A stretch of DNA of 64,000 nt from Hygrocybe punicea (GCA_963556145.1 OY744463.1:7130001-7194000); one strand, 5' to 3'; shown: positions 41,480 to 54,721, counted from the stretch's first letter. Notes: a model not told the origin generated them from the letters alone. Made by a program: numbers and translations.

Positions 41480-41990
41480 AAAAAAAATTGGGTATTGAGC
41501 AAGATACAGAGCTCTGAAATTTAAAAAGTCAAAGCATAGAATTGCGGAATACCATGCTAGAAACAAATCTATGGTGTTACAATTTTTGTTTGAGGCCAGT
41601 GGAAGATGCTGGGTCCATTTTTTGGAGGGGTGTTTGAGTAAGCTGAGTTTGGATGACCTGTATCTTACCAGTCAGTGACAGCAGTAGTGTGGTGAGAGCA
41701 TAATGGTGGGATGGGGCAGCATAGATGAAAGTATTAGCATATCTGCTGTTGTATATAGGTCATCATATCAATGCAATTCATTTTATTATAACGAAATGGA
41801 ATCCTAAATAATAAATAAGCAATATAAATGGTGTGTTTGCAGGCTGGGCCACTGGGGCAGCAGGCTAGACACTCCTATATTGTATTCTATAGGGAGCAGG
41901 CAAAGCTATGTAATGCTACATAGAGCCCAGGTGACGCTACATAGCGCTATATATCAGGGATGCTATGAGTGCTTTGGTTGCTATGACTAA
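41480..41990. other. AT-rich gap with GCTACATAG repeats
   Basis: No gene recognised. Near 41920-41995 GCTACATAG recurs several times. Similar AGCTACATAG words recur near 56640. Confidence 0.4.
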
Positions 41991-41999
41991 GCTACATAG

Positions 42000-42200
42000 C
42001 AGAGTTTGCTGATGTAATTAAGACGGGGCATTTAGGACTCAGAATGAACTGCTCTAACTCACTACATGTAAGTAAATCTGCCTGAGTTCCATGATATTCC
42101 AAGCACTCATCCACAACGATGAAAATCCTGGAGTAAGTCCCAACTACTGACTGCAATGTATTTGTACACTGTTGGACCGTCACTTGGACAGCACCTTTCC
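42000..42200 (-). pseudogene. NACHT-domain relic
   Basis: The minus-strand frame has LQSVVGTYSRIFIVVDECLE followed about 25 residues later by CPVLITSANSA. This matches the Walker B region and following sensor strand of fungal NACHT NTPases (usual pattern YSRVFIVVDALDE ... LLVTSR) with the DALDEC core partly lost. Nothing of the Walker A part or of other domains was found on either side, so it is a fragment. Confidence 0.5.
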
Positions 42201-42209
42201 TGCAATGCC

Positions 42210-42655
42210 TGCTCATTGTCAATACCCCTCCTGCCCCCCCCCCCCTCACCACCTCAAACAGGTATGGGCAATGTCACCTACCTTGCCCAGTCATGGGCAT
42301 TCCTGTTTCAGACACCACCACCGCTAGTCCCACAGAGGCCATAAAAACCCTTACTTCATTTTCCCCCCACTTGCTCACTCTCTCTCTCATTTTTGCTCTC
42401 ACTCTCTACACCCCCCATGGATCTTCAACTGCAAGGCATTCCCCACATATGTCACTGACAAGTCCAGTAATCAGTCACTTCTTGTGGATAGGGTCTGAAT
42501 CTCCATCATACATGATGGTAAAAAGATAAGGCTTGCGGTTTGTCTAGTCTAGAAGTGGTCTACAGTCAAGCAAGCTGCAATAACCTAGACCTACATGAAA
42601 AGGGTAGGATCTAAGTTATGGTCTGGGATTTTGGCTGCGGATGTACCTCCAGTAC
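42210..42655. other. Non-genic gap with poly-C tract
   Basis: A C-run at about 42233-42245 and pyrimidine-rich CTCTCT sequence near 42380; no gene recognised. Confidence 0.4.
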
Positions 42656-42659
42656 AAGA

Positions 42660-45140
42660 CAAGAGGGGCTGCATATAAACATAGAATGTTGTTTACAGGC
42701 CGAGAACATCTCATTGCTCCTACTACACGACACCATAGTAGTCATCACACAGAAAGTGTCAATGTAACCTGAACATGTCTAACTCGAAGCTGTTATGACC
42801 GCGACAGCAAAATCTTGTCCAAGCTCTCAAACCCCAGGGAGTAAAAGCTTTTGAGCCAAATTTCACGTAAGGAGACAAAGGAGACAAAGTTGGGAAATTC
42901 ACTTTGCGAAAGACCGTGGCAGGTCATGGTTCATTCAACCTGCACTGCTCGAGTCTGATACACCATTCTAAAAGATGATCGAAGTGGGGTCAGATGTGCA
43001 CGGGTTACGATGATATATTAGAGGAAGTTAACCTTTTCTCTAGCTCCTGCTGAGAGGCTGGTGAACGGGGATATATGTATTGACACAAGATCATCACGGG
43101 CACTTCGAAAATCTTCCCTTGCATTCAAGCTAAGTACCGAGAGAGATTTTTTAGTTCTCCGGGTTTGAGATTGATAATAGTCAGACAACGTACGAGGCCA
43201 GGTAACAGCATAAATAAACTTGACAGAAAAAGGTGATCAGCCATTAATGATCGTTCAGGATCAACCCAGCACGCACCTTTGGTAAGGAGCCAAACCAATA
43301 GACGGGCAACACCGGAGAGCCTATACGATTGGCACTAAAACTATTGTCAAACCTTCCTGTATCACGCAGATCACACTCATGCTTGTTGCTCACCACCATG
43401 GCTGTTGCCGCTGAGAAAAGACTGCAGGGACGCATGTAATGAGACTTGCGGGGAGAACCTGGACAGCAAAAAGGAACCCTACACGATGATCAAACCTTGT
43501 TTCCGGCCAGTAGTCAGATGAACATGTCAGGTTGTTAAAAAATGTTAGGGAGAACCCACCGGTATTGACAGAATATAGTATCAGGGTGTGAATAATCGAG
43601 TTCGTCCTGCACAATGAATTATCTTTAAGATCCAAACTGTGCACAAGTCAACCAAAACGACATACTTGGGAAAATAGCCTCGTGATTTGTAGAGGTAGTA
43701 GCATATCGAAATAGCGATACAGAATTCCACGACAGTCAGTGAAGAGAACACCAACGTTACACCCAACCGATAAACCGTCGGATCAGTAAGATTCTTGTGC
43801 GTGGCTCTATGTGGAGAATCGTATGGGTCAAGATTTTCAGATCAAGCTGCCAGTGCGTTATCGAAAATACCGACATTACAGCGGCGAGATCTGCAGTTGT
43901 GATTAGCAATTTCAATGTCTATTTCAGGAATGATACGACATACATTCCACACATGCTAATGAAAGAAAATGGCATATTTTTACATCAGCCTTGGCACCAG
44001 AAGGGAAAAGCGATGTTGGGAAGGTTTCACACACCCAGTGAAAAGATAGATAGGATCGTCTGTCGACATATAAGAAGCAAAGCATCTGCATCGGTGAGTT
44101 CACTCACCAGGAAGGCGGTTAACGGCTTGTTCTTGTTGCTGACTACCGATTAGGGAATGAGTGGACATGACAAATTTGGATCATATATATTCACTCACGC
44201 AGATACACACGACGCGTAAACATGCTGCGACGCAGGAATCAGCGTTTGGGAGACAACATTATATTTGAATAAAAATTTGCAGACCTCCGAATAACGAACT
44301 CCATAACTCCCTTTGAATTGCGGCATGGAAGTCAGCGCTGAATACTTGATATACCCATTACACTCACCGCCAACATGACATAGACCTTTAGAAAGCCCAA
44401 AGTAAAAATCAATCAGTTTACGTAGACAAGATACGGTGTTTTTCCCCTCACCCATAAACTCCTGCCGGAATAGATTGGCAGAACGGTCAAAGAGGAGATC
44501 GCGAGGTGGAGAAAAACTCTCACCAGATGTTGACTGCAAGTAATGCAGGGTTCCCGTACCCAGTGACGAGAAAGAAGTAAGATGTGTGGATGTTGATGCA
44601 ACAGTTGAACGTGTTGATACACCTAACGACAACGGTCATTTGATCAGGAACGCGTTAGACAGTGCCCTACAGATTGCTTGCCAGAGCAATCCAACCTATA
44701 AAGTCGGAACTCAGAAAATGTGACCTCACAGGTTTGACTGCAAAAACTCACCAGGACCCGAAGGAATAGTTGATCTCCAGGATGGTGCATGTAAAATGTG
44801 TACGTCTGGACACATGCTATCCCCCATACCCTGTCACTTTCTGATAAGATTGGCATACCGTCACAAGGACCACAAAAACATACGCAGTACTCAATACCGC
44901 TATTGAATAACACGATGAGCTAGCAGACCAAAAAAGAGACGCAAAATACCAACCGCCTAGGAAATAACCCCCAAGAATCAGTTCCAACGAAGATGGGGTA
45001 GGACTGTCAGCCATTGTTCCGTTTGCAAAACGGACCAGCGACACTTGAATAAGTACATGATTTTATGAGCAGCTTGGCAAATACAACCGTGACACACTCG
45101 CATGGTCAATCAGACAGTTGCTGCACTGCACAGGATGTCA
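42660..45140. repeat. Segmental duplication, copy B (partner 490-3020)
   Basis: Same orientation and nearly the same sequence as copy A. The first 300 bp are more diverged than the gene part, and several short insertions of copy A are missing here. Beyond 45140 the flanks differ. Confidence 0.85.
43010..45044 (-). CDS. DUF6534-type membrane protein, copy B
   Basis: Same exon set as copy A: MADSPTPSSLELILGGYFLG at 45044, VWGIACVQTYTFYMHHPGDQ, YFFLVTGYGNPALL, VEFCIAISICYYLYKSR (about 43690) and TNSIIHTLILYSVNT. The MSLV start at 45044 differs slightly upstream. The extreme C-terminus is shorter: a TAA lies near 43015 where copy A reads on. It shares with copy A the TAA before the CINTF exon. 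Function unknown, membrane location inferred from hydrophobic segments. Confidence 0.6.
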
Positions 45141-45144
45141 CTGT

Positions 45145-45960
45145 CATCCTGATCCAGGGTTCACGGTTCAGACAGCCTTCCAGCCGTTTCCGATGACGAT
45201 AGGATAAAAGCACCTTCGAATCCGAATCCGAGTCTGCAGCTCAGGCACAATCTATCCGACATTTTGAACGCCGCTTTTCCATTTTACAAGGACCAGGAAA
45301 GCTGGTCTCTTGGGTACGTACACCGTGAGTGTAAACACGGTTCCCTGAATGCTTTAGATTGACAGGTGTGGTATTTCCGAGATTAGCTCCGTTGCCCGAA
45401 CGCTGGTGCTTAGTACCCACTATGATCTAGCAGTACAACGCGGCTGTTTCCTGCAGTACATCCGTTGGAGAAGGGGTCCGTCGCACCTTTCAGGAAACTT
45501 TTTAGTGATGAGAATGACTATATGGACTGCCGGCATAAGTCACATGTAGGCTACATGTGACTTACCAGGGTCCAAGATGGAGAACGAGGCGATATCGTCT
45601 CATATAACCATACTGACGTGCACTCTCAGGCTGCTGATGCTCTTACTGATGTAGCAAATCAAATATGCGGATGAAACGGCTGATTTCACCGCACGATGAT
45701 CCTCATACCTACAGCCATCATTTTTGCACGTCTTCCGTATCTGTTACAACATCTTCTCACAATGACAGAACGACTCCAAACTAGAGGGAGACCTTTTCAA
45801 ACTAGAGGAGACCTTTTCCCGAGATTAATTATTCGACCCGGAACCGCACGTGGAAAATAACAGCAGTCCATACATACTCTACAAAGTTCCCCGCTAAATA
45901 TGCGACACGACATAGATCTGAAGTTGTAAAAAAAAACAAAAAAGAAAAGAATGTAGTCCG
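45145..45960. other. Intergenic, nothing recognised
   Basis: Region between the duplicated block and the 3' end of the glycosyltransferase-like gene. A GGAGACCTTTTC motif is repeated twice near 45785-45820; a poly-A-rich run is near 45930. No gene seen. Confidence 0.4.
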
Positions 45961-45963
45961 CAA

Positions 45964-47708
45964 TCATCCCTGTTCTGTAACTCGAGAATCCAGCATGGGT
46001 AGTTCCATCAAGATTCGCTTCATTACGTCCGCGTTGCGTGTCCATATCTCTCGCTTGTATTCCGCGTACCGTTGATTCGAGCACGTCCAGCCCTTGGCAA
46101 TCATTTCATCCATTTCCGTCTTCACCTGCTTTACCTGATATTCGCTGGCGGGCCCCGGTCTCGGAGACCAGTGCCCCGTTCGAAGAGCTTTGACGGCGAA
46201 CATCTCGCGTACTGCGTGAGGTCGGGTGACCGTCACACAGTCGTCGAGGAAAGAATAGGATTCTCGCGACCACTTGGTGACTAGTATCGGCACCTGGATT
46301 GAGATATATTTCAATAAGAATAAAAATATGCAAAAAAAAGAATAAAAACTTACGTTGCATTGTATCGATATTGCCATGGTGAAGCTCGCTTTGGCTTCAT
46401 AATCTGCTCAGCAGGATTTTCGCAGTCAGCTGATAAGAATTTCTCATTAGGGCTAGACCAACATTCCAGCGTGGACCACCCTTGGATGGTCAAGTCCATT
46501 GTTTGTATGAGAGCAAAGAACTCTTTGTACCAAAGGTCACTGTGAACGAGGACAACATTGGCGAGGACAGGTGGGACTTGAGGATCACCGGCGTTGCCGA
46601 TCAGATGGAGATGAAATGGCGGTATGAGTGCCGCCTCATCGGGCTCGTAGATGGAATCGGGGGTTGCGAGAGGCAGGTATCCCCAGGCTCGTGGATCCTC
46701 TGAGGAGTCGAATGATATACACGGAATCTAAAAATATTATTGTAAAACTCACCTTCGAACGATGCTAGTAAATCGGCGTAAACACCCAGATAGTCCCGGC
46801 GCTCGAACCGGAAGGAACCTTCAAGGGCAACATCGGTAAGGGCCTTCGGGTGTCGTTTTTGTTGATTTTGGGGGAGATCCAATACGGGTATGTACGTGTC
46901 TATCTTGACGTATTCGTAACCAGCCGAGTTGAGAGTTTCGTTTGTGCTCTCTGCTAGTTCCCTGAAGTTTCTACGAAGGCGAGCGGTGACACTAGAAGAG
47001 ATGTTTCAGCGGGGACTAAAGGTACGGGATGGACATAACTCACTGCTCTGAGATAGACATGAGCCGAAGAGAGTCTTTGGACACCCATTCGACGAGGTGG
47101 TCGTGCCAATGGATGTCGTCGCCGTGGTGAAACATGCAGACGATCTGAAATTTTTTGTCCACAGGTCGTGCCTTCCAACTGTCAAGAAGTCGACCGTGCC
47201 ATTCTCTCAGACTGGATTTATTGCGATGAACCGTCGTCATGCGACACTCGAGTATGAGAGAGAGGCGTAAGACTTACTCCCACTCGCAGGAAGGCAAGAT
47301 GACAAGATCTATCATGGATGTACCTTGGCCTTCAGGGTAGAGATTGGTCGAGTCGAGGTCACGAAAGAAGGACTCCTTGTCGGACATCTGACCGTGATAC
47401 AGTTCTAGTTCCTCTGCGAGTTCATCAAAGCCATAGCCGAACCGGTCCGGTATATAGACCTGCACAGTGTGGTTTTCTGACTGCAAGACTGCCCGCTCCA
47501 GCGTGTTAGCGATGCCCATGTAGATCTCGAAATGCCAACCAACATAGCTGGCTACGGCGATGTGAGTCCAGACATGGCGAGTGTTTGTGCCCGTGGGATC
47601 CCGAAGCGGTTTGGGACGTAAAAGAGGCCTAGGGAAATATACCGCGTTGAAAGAGAGAATCAGGAGTAGGAAGACGATGGTCAGCAGAAAGGTGAGGCGT
47701 CGCGCCAT
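45964..47708 (-). CDS. Type II membrane glycosyltransferase-like protein, six exons
   Basis: Exons on the minus strand: 47708-47278, 47211-47044, 46991-46753, 46699-46463, 46403-46354 and 46293-45964. They add up to 1,455 nt, a full frame of 484 residues, with GT and AG borders throughout. Residues 4-27 (LTFLLTIVFLLLILSFNAVY) form a membrane anchor, so the rest likely faces the Golgi lumen. Landmarks of this basidiomycete family: VWTHIAVASYVGWHFEIYMG near 45, IDLVILPSCEWDLREWHGRL near 133-152, the FERRDYLGVYADL segment, DPRAWGYLPL, and LEYYEAKASFTMAISIQCN. The family is often labelled glycosyltransferase, but donor and acceptor are not known. No stop or frameshift was met. Confidence 0.75.
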
Positions 47709-47939
47709 GGTGTACTGTGCATAGAATTAGTAGTAACCGCCAACTAGGAAATTATAACAAGTTTTGTCGCGTAAGTCGACGGAGGTCCGCGATCCGACTC
47801 GGATGTGGAACATGTTCAGAATTGGGTCACTTTGGGTCACTTTGTCCCACAACCAGGATCAACGGCTCCTACGCGCCGAAGACAGCAAGATCATCGTGGA
47901 ATGGTTGGGCCCATCCCTTCAAGCCAACAATCAAATATT

Positions 47940-48711
47940 TTACTGGTGAGTTGACTCTAAATCTCGTTGGATAACATTCGTCAACTGCAGTTTCAACTGT
48001 TCGGGGTTTCGAAAGAAGGACACGGCGAGCCTGCTCAGGTTGACAAAGTCGATACGGAACGTGGTTGCGAAGTGCAACCGAGATGGTGGTGGCAGAGAAC
48101 GCGATGAAAACAGTGACCATAACGACGATGTAGAGATAATCTCCTGCTGCGTACACTCGCGATTTTTCCGTAGGATAATGCTCATCTGCCTAGTATAGGG
48201 TATGTTATTCCTCTCCATGCAGACAGTCCGTCCCACCAACACACTGGTATACAGACACGCCAGATCGAAATTTGGGACCATTCAGCTGAATCAGCTCTAA
48301 TCTCACCTAGATCAGATCCAGACATTCCAGGACGTTCCTCCTCAGCCTCCCTCGGCCCCTTCAATTCCCAGCGGATTTTTGGGCCCCACCATACAGCGAC
48401 GATCGACAGTACGACGAGGAAGTTGATTTGCAGGAACCCATTCTTTTTCTCCTGATGACCTTGGAATCTCCCTTACTGACGTTATTCACCGTCGGGTGAA
48501 ACTGTTGCGATCTAACCGACAATACTTTCTTTGAAGGTATAGTTTCGATCCGTGTGCTAGTGACAGCAATGGCCAACGCTGACAGATTGGGGCCAAACAG
48601 GCAATCAGTGCTAAGCAATAGGTACCCCTTTGCGGTTCTGCGATTTTGCTTGTCACTGGGGTTCCTCAAGTCTGACACGTTCCTGCCGGTTTTTGGCTGT
48701 GCGCCTTCCAT
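47940..48711 (-). CDS. Possible small membrane protein, unresolved exons
   Basis: Two hydrophobic stretches on the minus strand, NFLVVLSIVAVWWGPKI (about 48410-48360) and YLYIVVMVTVFIAFSATTIS (about 48140-48080), are joined by an acidic EEERPGMSGSDLGE segment. An ATG at 48711 and a possible end near 47940 bracket them, but the frames differ and splice sites are not convincing. It lies upstream of the glycosyltransferase-like gene in the same orientation. Could equally be non-coding. Confidence 0.25.
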
Positions 48712-48969
48712 GGCTGTAGAACTTAGTACGCATTCACAATGTAACTCAGTGGCAGAGTAATGCTATATGAGCCGTGTTATGTATACCAATAGGTCAAACC
48801 TTGCCATGGTCTTTCTTTTGAGCCCAGCAAATATCTATATTAATATTCCCTCCGTTTCTGGTCACCGCACCTCCCGGAATGCCTGAAATTAAAACAACAG
48901 TGATTCTGAATTTGCGCAGCAAGTGGCAAAAACAGAAACATCACTGTGCAAAGGACCGTGGAAAGTCAT

Positions 48970-51038
48970 CTAGTGTCGTGTCAATGGATAGTTCAACGGT
49001 CTGCGACACTGATACACCAGTCTGAAGGGTGATCGGTTTGCATCGGAGAGTAAAAAAATATGGAGGTGAGGGGAGGTGCTGACCTTTTCCCCAGGCTTTG
49101 AGACTTTCGTGGATGGGGCTACTTGGGATAGATGTATCGACACAAGATCACCACTGCTTCTCCGAAAATCTTCCCGTGCATTCAAGCTACCGAAACAAGA
49201 TCAAAACGACTAACCATATTTTGATTAGTCAGGCAACGTACGCGGCCAGGTAACAGCAGAAATATACTGACAGCAAAAATAAGAACCATTAATGATTAAT
49301 GATCGTTCATTATGAAAAAATCACACACACATTTGGTAATAAGCCAAGCCAAAACTTGAGCAACGCCGGAGACTGTATACGGCTCGCCGCAGTGGCCCTG
49401 AAAGTAATGTCAAACCTTCATACAAACAAAATAACAAACATTGCTCACAAGTAAAATTACTGCAATGGAGATGAAGCTGCAGAGATCAATAAAATGTGAC
49501 AACAAGTAGTGCGATAGAACAACAGGGACATACAAGACGATTAAGCCTGGGTTCCACCGAAAGTTAAATTGCAGGTTGATATCAAAATGTTAGCAAGACT
49601 CACCAGTATTGACAGAATATAAAATTAGGGTGCGAATGATTGAGTTCGTGCTGCGAAAGGAATTTTCTGTGAGATCGGACCATGAATGGGTAGCCAAGAT
49701 GACACACCTATGAAAACCACTTCTTGAAGTGTAAAGGTAATAGCACAGCGAAATAGCGATGCAGAATTCTACGACGGCCAGCGAGGAGTACTCCAATATT
49801 ACGCCCAACTGAAAAATCCTTGGATCAGTAAGGTTCTTCTGTATGGCTCTAGTATGCGGAGAATGGTGTACATCAGCGTTTTGGACTTCTGGGGATTATC
49901 GATGATACCAACAATATGGTGCCGAGATCTGCGGCATTTTGATTAGGATTTTCAATATGTATTTCAGGAGAAAAATGATGACATACATTCAACACAGGCT
50001 AGGGAAGGAAGAAAGAAATCATACATCAGCACGAGGAAGAAACAAGTGAAGTTGGAGATTCTCAAACCCAGCGAAAAGAGAGATAGAACCACCTGTCAAA
50101 AAATCAGAAACTGAATTCCTGCATCATGGGGTGTGTCCACTTACAAGGAGAGTGGTTAGTGGCTTGTTCTTGTTACTGACTATCAATCAGGAAATGAGCG
50201 AGCGACGACAAATCGAGATCATACATTCACTCACGCAGATATACGCGACGCGTAAACATGCTGTCACTGAGGTTTCAGCACTGGGATACAACATTTTTGA
50301 GTGAATTTACAGACCTCCGAATGACGAACTCCGTAACACCCTTGAAATTATGGCATGAAATTCAGTGCTGAGTGCTCTGATAAACCCATTACACTTACCG
50401 CTGAAATGCAGTGGAACTTCAGACAAAATCAATCACGGTTTACATGAACAAGAAATGATGTTCGCCCTCACCCACAAGCTCCTAGCAGAATAAGTTTGAG
50501 GGACATCAAAAGAGGAGATCGCGAAGCAGCAATTCAAACCCTCACCAGTTGTTGATCGTAAGATGAGCAGGGTTACCGTAGTCGACGACGAGATAGAGGT
50601 AACACAAGTGAACATTCATGAACAAGTTGAAAGTGTTGATACACCTAATGACAATGGCCATTTGATCAGAAGTGTTGCGGTCCATAGCCTATAGATTGCT
50701 TGCCAGATGGACCCAACCTATATAAATTGTGCTCAGAGAATGTAAGCTAAGAAAATGTACAGTGACAACTCACTATGACCTTCAGGGATAGTCGATCTCC
50801 TGGACGTCGCATGTAAAATGTATATGTTTGGACGCATGATACCCCCCATACACTGTCGCTTCTGATGAGACTCAGAGAGTGTCATAAAAACGACAAAAAC
50901 GCACGCAGAGTTCAATACGGCTGTTGGGTTTTCACGATAAACATGGGACAAAAGAATGATTAGAGGGAAATACCGACCGCCAATGAAATAAGAACCGAGG
51001 ATGATTTCCAAGGAAGTTGCAGGAAGATATTCAGTCAT
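48970..51038 (-). CDS. DUF6534-type membrane protein, copy C
   Basis: A more diverged family member. The start at 51038 reads MTEYLPATSLEIILGSYFIG. The exon with CINTFNLFMNVHLCYLYLVV and DYGNPAHL (about 50645-50560) has an open frame upstream to an AG at about 50690, unlike A and B. Later exons hold VEFCIAISLCYYLYTSR (about 49775) and TNSIIRTLILYSVNTGE (about 49640), and LNAREDFRRSSGD ends the protein region (about 49185). Several transmembrane helices are expected; no function is known. The upstream 600 bp are duplicated inverted at 3165-4285. Confidence 0.6.
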
Positions 51039-51049
51039 GTGGTATGAGT

Positions 51050-51823
51050 GAAACCTTGGGAAGCCAAGTCTTTAAATGAAAGCTTGCAATTTCAACCAGA
51101 CGGATTCCCCTAGCAAATGATCCATTAACCCCAACCGGATGATGAATTGAATTGAATGCCAGGGTATGGGCACTCCGTGTTACACGGCGGTGGGAACATT
51201 CCGACTGGTCGTTTCCTTTAGTCCTACTTGAAGTTTTTGACACTTCGTCCCCCATGAGACTTAGTAGTAGTAACGGTGTGAATATCTCGTAATCGAAACG
51301 ATCGACGCCTTCGTAAACGCAGCAGGGGATCATGAGCGCTGTAGAAATAGGTAACATGTTGACTCGAATTCCTAAGCAAATTGGCGATGATCTGATGGTT
51401 CTGATACAGACAAATCATTAGGGTTGCTCAGCATATGAATGCTACTACTGACAAACGCTTAGCAGTAAAAGTTGAACGCCAATGCACTCACTAAAAAAGT
51501 CCACCTAGCTCCTAGATTCCGATCCGAAGTAGACTGGATGACAAAGCAATTCAAGGACCAATCGATGCCCGACGCCGAGGGCCCGAGACGGAGCCGACGT
51601 TTAGAGTCACGCCACAGCTTTTGGTTGCATTTCCGAGTCGAGGGTCGGGTCGGTCTTATTTAATTATTAATGCCATCTTCTACGGAAGGTTTCCCCTAGG
51701 ACCGTAACGTCGACGTTAATTTCCTAGGTGCAACCCAAGTAGCTACTACTAGGACCCAAATCGCGCATGCGGGCAACTAATTTCTCAAGCATATCCTTGT
51801 TACATAGCCTACATTGACTCGGC
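51050..51823. other. Upstream region of copy C and adjacent divergent gene
   Basis: Contains the stretch shared, inverted, with 3165-3960. Beyond 51660 the sequence is unique and holds no recognised gene before the start at 51824. Confidence 0.4.
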
Positions 51824-53621
51824 ATGAGCTGCCAGTGCCAGTGGCTGAGCGGAAAACCTCGGCGAGTGATTTCTCTGCATTGGCCTGAGAACGACCCTAT
51901 CATTCAGCAGGCACCCGAGCATTCTTCAAGTTGTTGGGGAACGTACAGCGTATTGGATGACCAAGTTTTGCACGCTTTGACTGTTCCTAATAATCCCAAC
52001 TTGAATGAGCGGACTTCAAGTTCCGTTGTCTACTTGGCCAAGATCCACGAGGCAATTGCCAGCGGAGGAACTGCAGCCGTTTTTGTCAAGATCGCTGAAC
52101 TGCCCGACGCAGTCCATAGGATCGCGTTGCTACCTGACAGAGTAGGCTTCGCATCCTTGCAGTACATTGAACGGTGCAAAATTTTTTGTCATTCGGTGTC
52201 AGTGCACAATGGACCCAGGTTAATCTGAACAATACAGCATACCGAGCATCACGTTGCGCATTCATAATTGGGATGGCGCCATCGTCAAGGAAAAGACAGT
52301 CCACGCTGCAGCCGCTTATGGTGATATCATCATTGACCGGCATGCGCTAGCTGTTTGCGTTAGTTCTGGCAAGCGGGCTCCATCGGAAATGTCTCTTCAA
52401 GGAAGCCCAAACGTGTCTTATAGAGTCGATGCCCACAGTGGCGGTCCTGTCCCTCTTGCATCTAGACATCTCACTGGTGATCAGATTGTGGTTTGGGGAT
52501 TTGACTCGGACACTGTAGTGAACACGCGAATCCCACAAGACGAAGATGCTCCTCTTACTGTCAGTCCAAAGTTTTTTTTTTTTTTGCTTCACGTGAAAAA
52601 CTGATTTACGTGCATAGCATCAATCTAGCTTTCAATTCGTCGACCGTCATTACTGTGCCTTGGGCGGGCAAGTGTGCTCTGCCTTTGGCACAGCATCCGC
52701 TCTCCTCAAATCATTTGACATCAATAATCCGAACGAATTCACGCGCACATTCACCCATGGGCAAAACTTTGAAGCGGAAGATGACATCGGCGTAATCGCA
52801 AAACTGGGATCTTCTGGTGGTAACGCCATGTTGGCAAATTATCATCATCAGGGAAGCCGTCTGACTGTAGTTGACAACAAACTCCTCACCGGCGACATCG
52901 ATGTGAGTGTTTCATGTTCATGTTCCATTATCCGTGGCTTGATCTAATGCCTCGATATAAGTCTGAGCCGAGTTCTGAAGATCCTTCGGGTTTGCACGCA
53001 TTCTGGGATCATCCAGGATTCTCAAGGACCATCGAAGGGACCATCAATGAGTTTCTACCCTCCATTTCCGATAACCGACTACTTGTTGCCCGCACTATCG
53101 AGGACGATAACGAGGAATTCAGCAAGTTTGCAGTCAAGGCGGAGTATGAGATGTATAGCAAAGTTCTGTTCTTGTATGACTTTGATCAAGCACGTTGCCA
53201 CGAGCTGTGCAATCTAACTGTGGAGGGGCGCGTCTCACTCGAGTCCAAGTTGATGGAAGAAAATACGAATGCCCAAGTACGCGTCGTCGAGCGTAATTTC
53301 TACGTCTCCATAGAAGGAGAGGAGGAGGACAGGGAATGGCCTCCCGGGTCCCACCTCCCGCGAGAGTGGATGGCACATTTGGATAGGCTGTACAAGGAGG
53401 CGGTGTCGCGAAAGGAGGGAACAGCAGATGTCCATGTTTTGGAATTCGACGAGGCACCTGATGCGCAAAAGAGGAACCCACGCATCTTGTTCACGCGGAG
53501 CGTTGTTTGGCTCGACGATACTCGAGATATTCAACTCAACCACTTGGCGCTAACGACTTCGGGGATTGTGCATCTGCCTCCTCCACGCAAACCAGGACGC
53601 TTCTTCTGTTTCAGTGATTGA
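51824..53621 (+). CDS. Uncharacterised four-exon protein (535 residues)
   Basis: Exons 51824-52173, 52247-52559, 52618-52902 and 52962-53621 keep a single frame of 1,608 nt with introns of 58-73 bp bounded by GT and AG. Readable landmarks are LHWPENDPIIQQAPE near residue 20, ITLRIHNWDGAIV near 117, WGFDSDTVVNTRIP near 205, and an acidic, tryptophan-containing C-terminal half. In style it resembles the C-terminal part of basidiomycete F-box/WD-like proteins, but no F-box or WD repeat is seen, so no function is given. The start may not be the original one: upstream DNA is shared repeat, and an N-terminal part may have been lost. Confidence 0.6.
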
Positions 53622-53784
53622 TGGGTCTTTACGTGTGCTTCAGACGTTCCCGTCTAGAATGTATTCTTGTACGCACCAAATGAGATGATAATAACAATTG
53701 TATCGTATTACATCTGAACTCGGCAAACACAATATTAGCCAAGTAATTGCAAAAAAAATCCACTATACCGGGACGTTCGTGCTA

Positions 53785-54600
53785 CTGATGCCCAACACAG
53801 TACGCTTCACCGGTGCAGCCCTGGTTTATTTCGGGATTTATTGAGCGGAACAGGGCATCTGTGATGACAAATTTAGCTTCAATTGCACCAGAAGAGTCCA
53901 CAGACTGCAACTTACGGTTACTTACCTATAGTAAAGGTTCCGGAAGCCACGTTACATGGACGCCCAGTCGGCATGGACGTATTAGCGGTCTACCACACAA
54001 TAGGCTTCCCCTACGAGGATTTTTGTACATCCCAAGTTGATCTCGGGATTTATGGCGCGGAACAGACATTGAATCTGGCCTCGATGGCACCGCAAGAATC
54101 CCCCCTGACACAATGGTGTAGTACTCGGTGCAGCCTGCAGTGATTGTTCCGGCAGCAATATTATTCGGTGGTCCGGTAGGAGTATTACTGGTATTTGTTG
54201 AAGGTGTGGAAGATTGATAAAACACAATACGCGAGCCCCGCAATCAGGTTGGTGTACTGCGAGTTCAACGAAATAAGAGTTGCTGATGAAGAATTTGCTC
54301 TCAATCGCAGCTGGGCAGCGGTCACCCGGCTGAATAGTGCAGAATTCTGCACAATTAGCTGTGGTCATGTTCGGCGCAACATTGGAGGGCGTACTAGTAG
54401 GTGCTGTTGGGAGTGTGTACTAGTAATTGTTGCGAGGAAATACAACACAGATTGTTGTGCCGGTGCCACCATTACTATGGTAATCGAGAGTGATCTGCTC
54501 AGTACTGAGTCATATTTACCTTGCTTGCAATCCAATCCTTTATCTAGCGGGACCGATTCAAGAAGAGGTTGCTGACCCCCCGAAAAGAAGTCTCCTGCTG
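53785..54600 (-). pseudogene. Decayed LysM-repeat protein gene
   Basis: Minus-strand pieces show at least three LysM (chitin-binding) repeats in a row: CAEFCTIQPGDRC with AGLAYCV (about 54350-54215), CTEYYTIVSG with INPEINLGC and VGEAYCV (about 54140-53990), and SGAIEAKF with INPEINQGC and EAYCVG (about 53905-53790). An earlier GTTICV end lies near 54465. The second repeat has an extra G that shifts the frame after TIVSG, and the last has lost residues between GC and EAYCV. Linkers are rich in threonine, serine and proline. Intact relatives are secreted chitin-binding proteins. The lack of one consistent frame points to a pseudogene, though unrecognised introns could explain part of it. Confidence 0.6.
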
Positions 54601-54721
54601 CTGTAAGTCGACGTTTCGGTCCACAGTAATGACAACCGTGACACTGTTTTTCACCAACCTGTGACCCGAAGCCCATATCTCATATCCGAGTCGTACTCAT
54701 ATCCGAGTCGTACTCATACCG

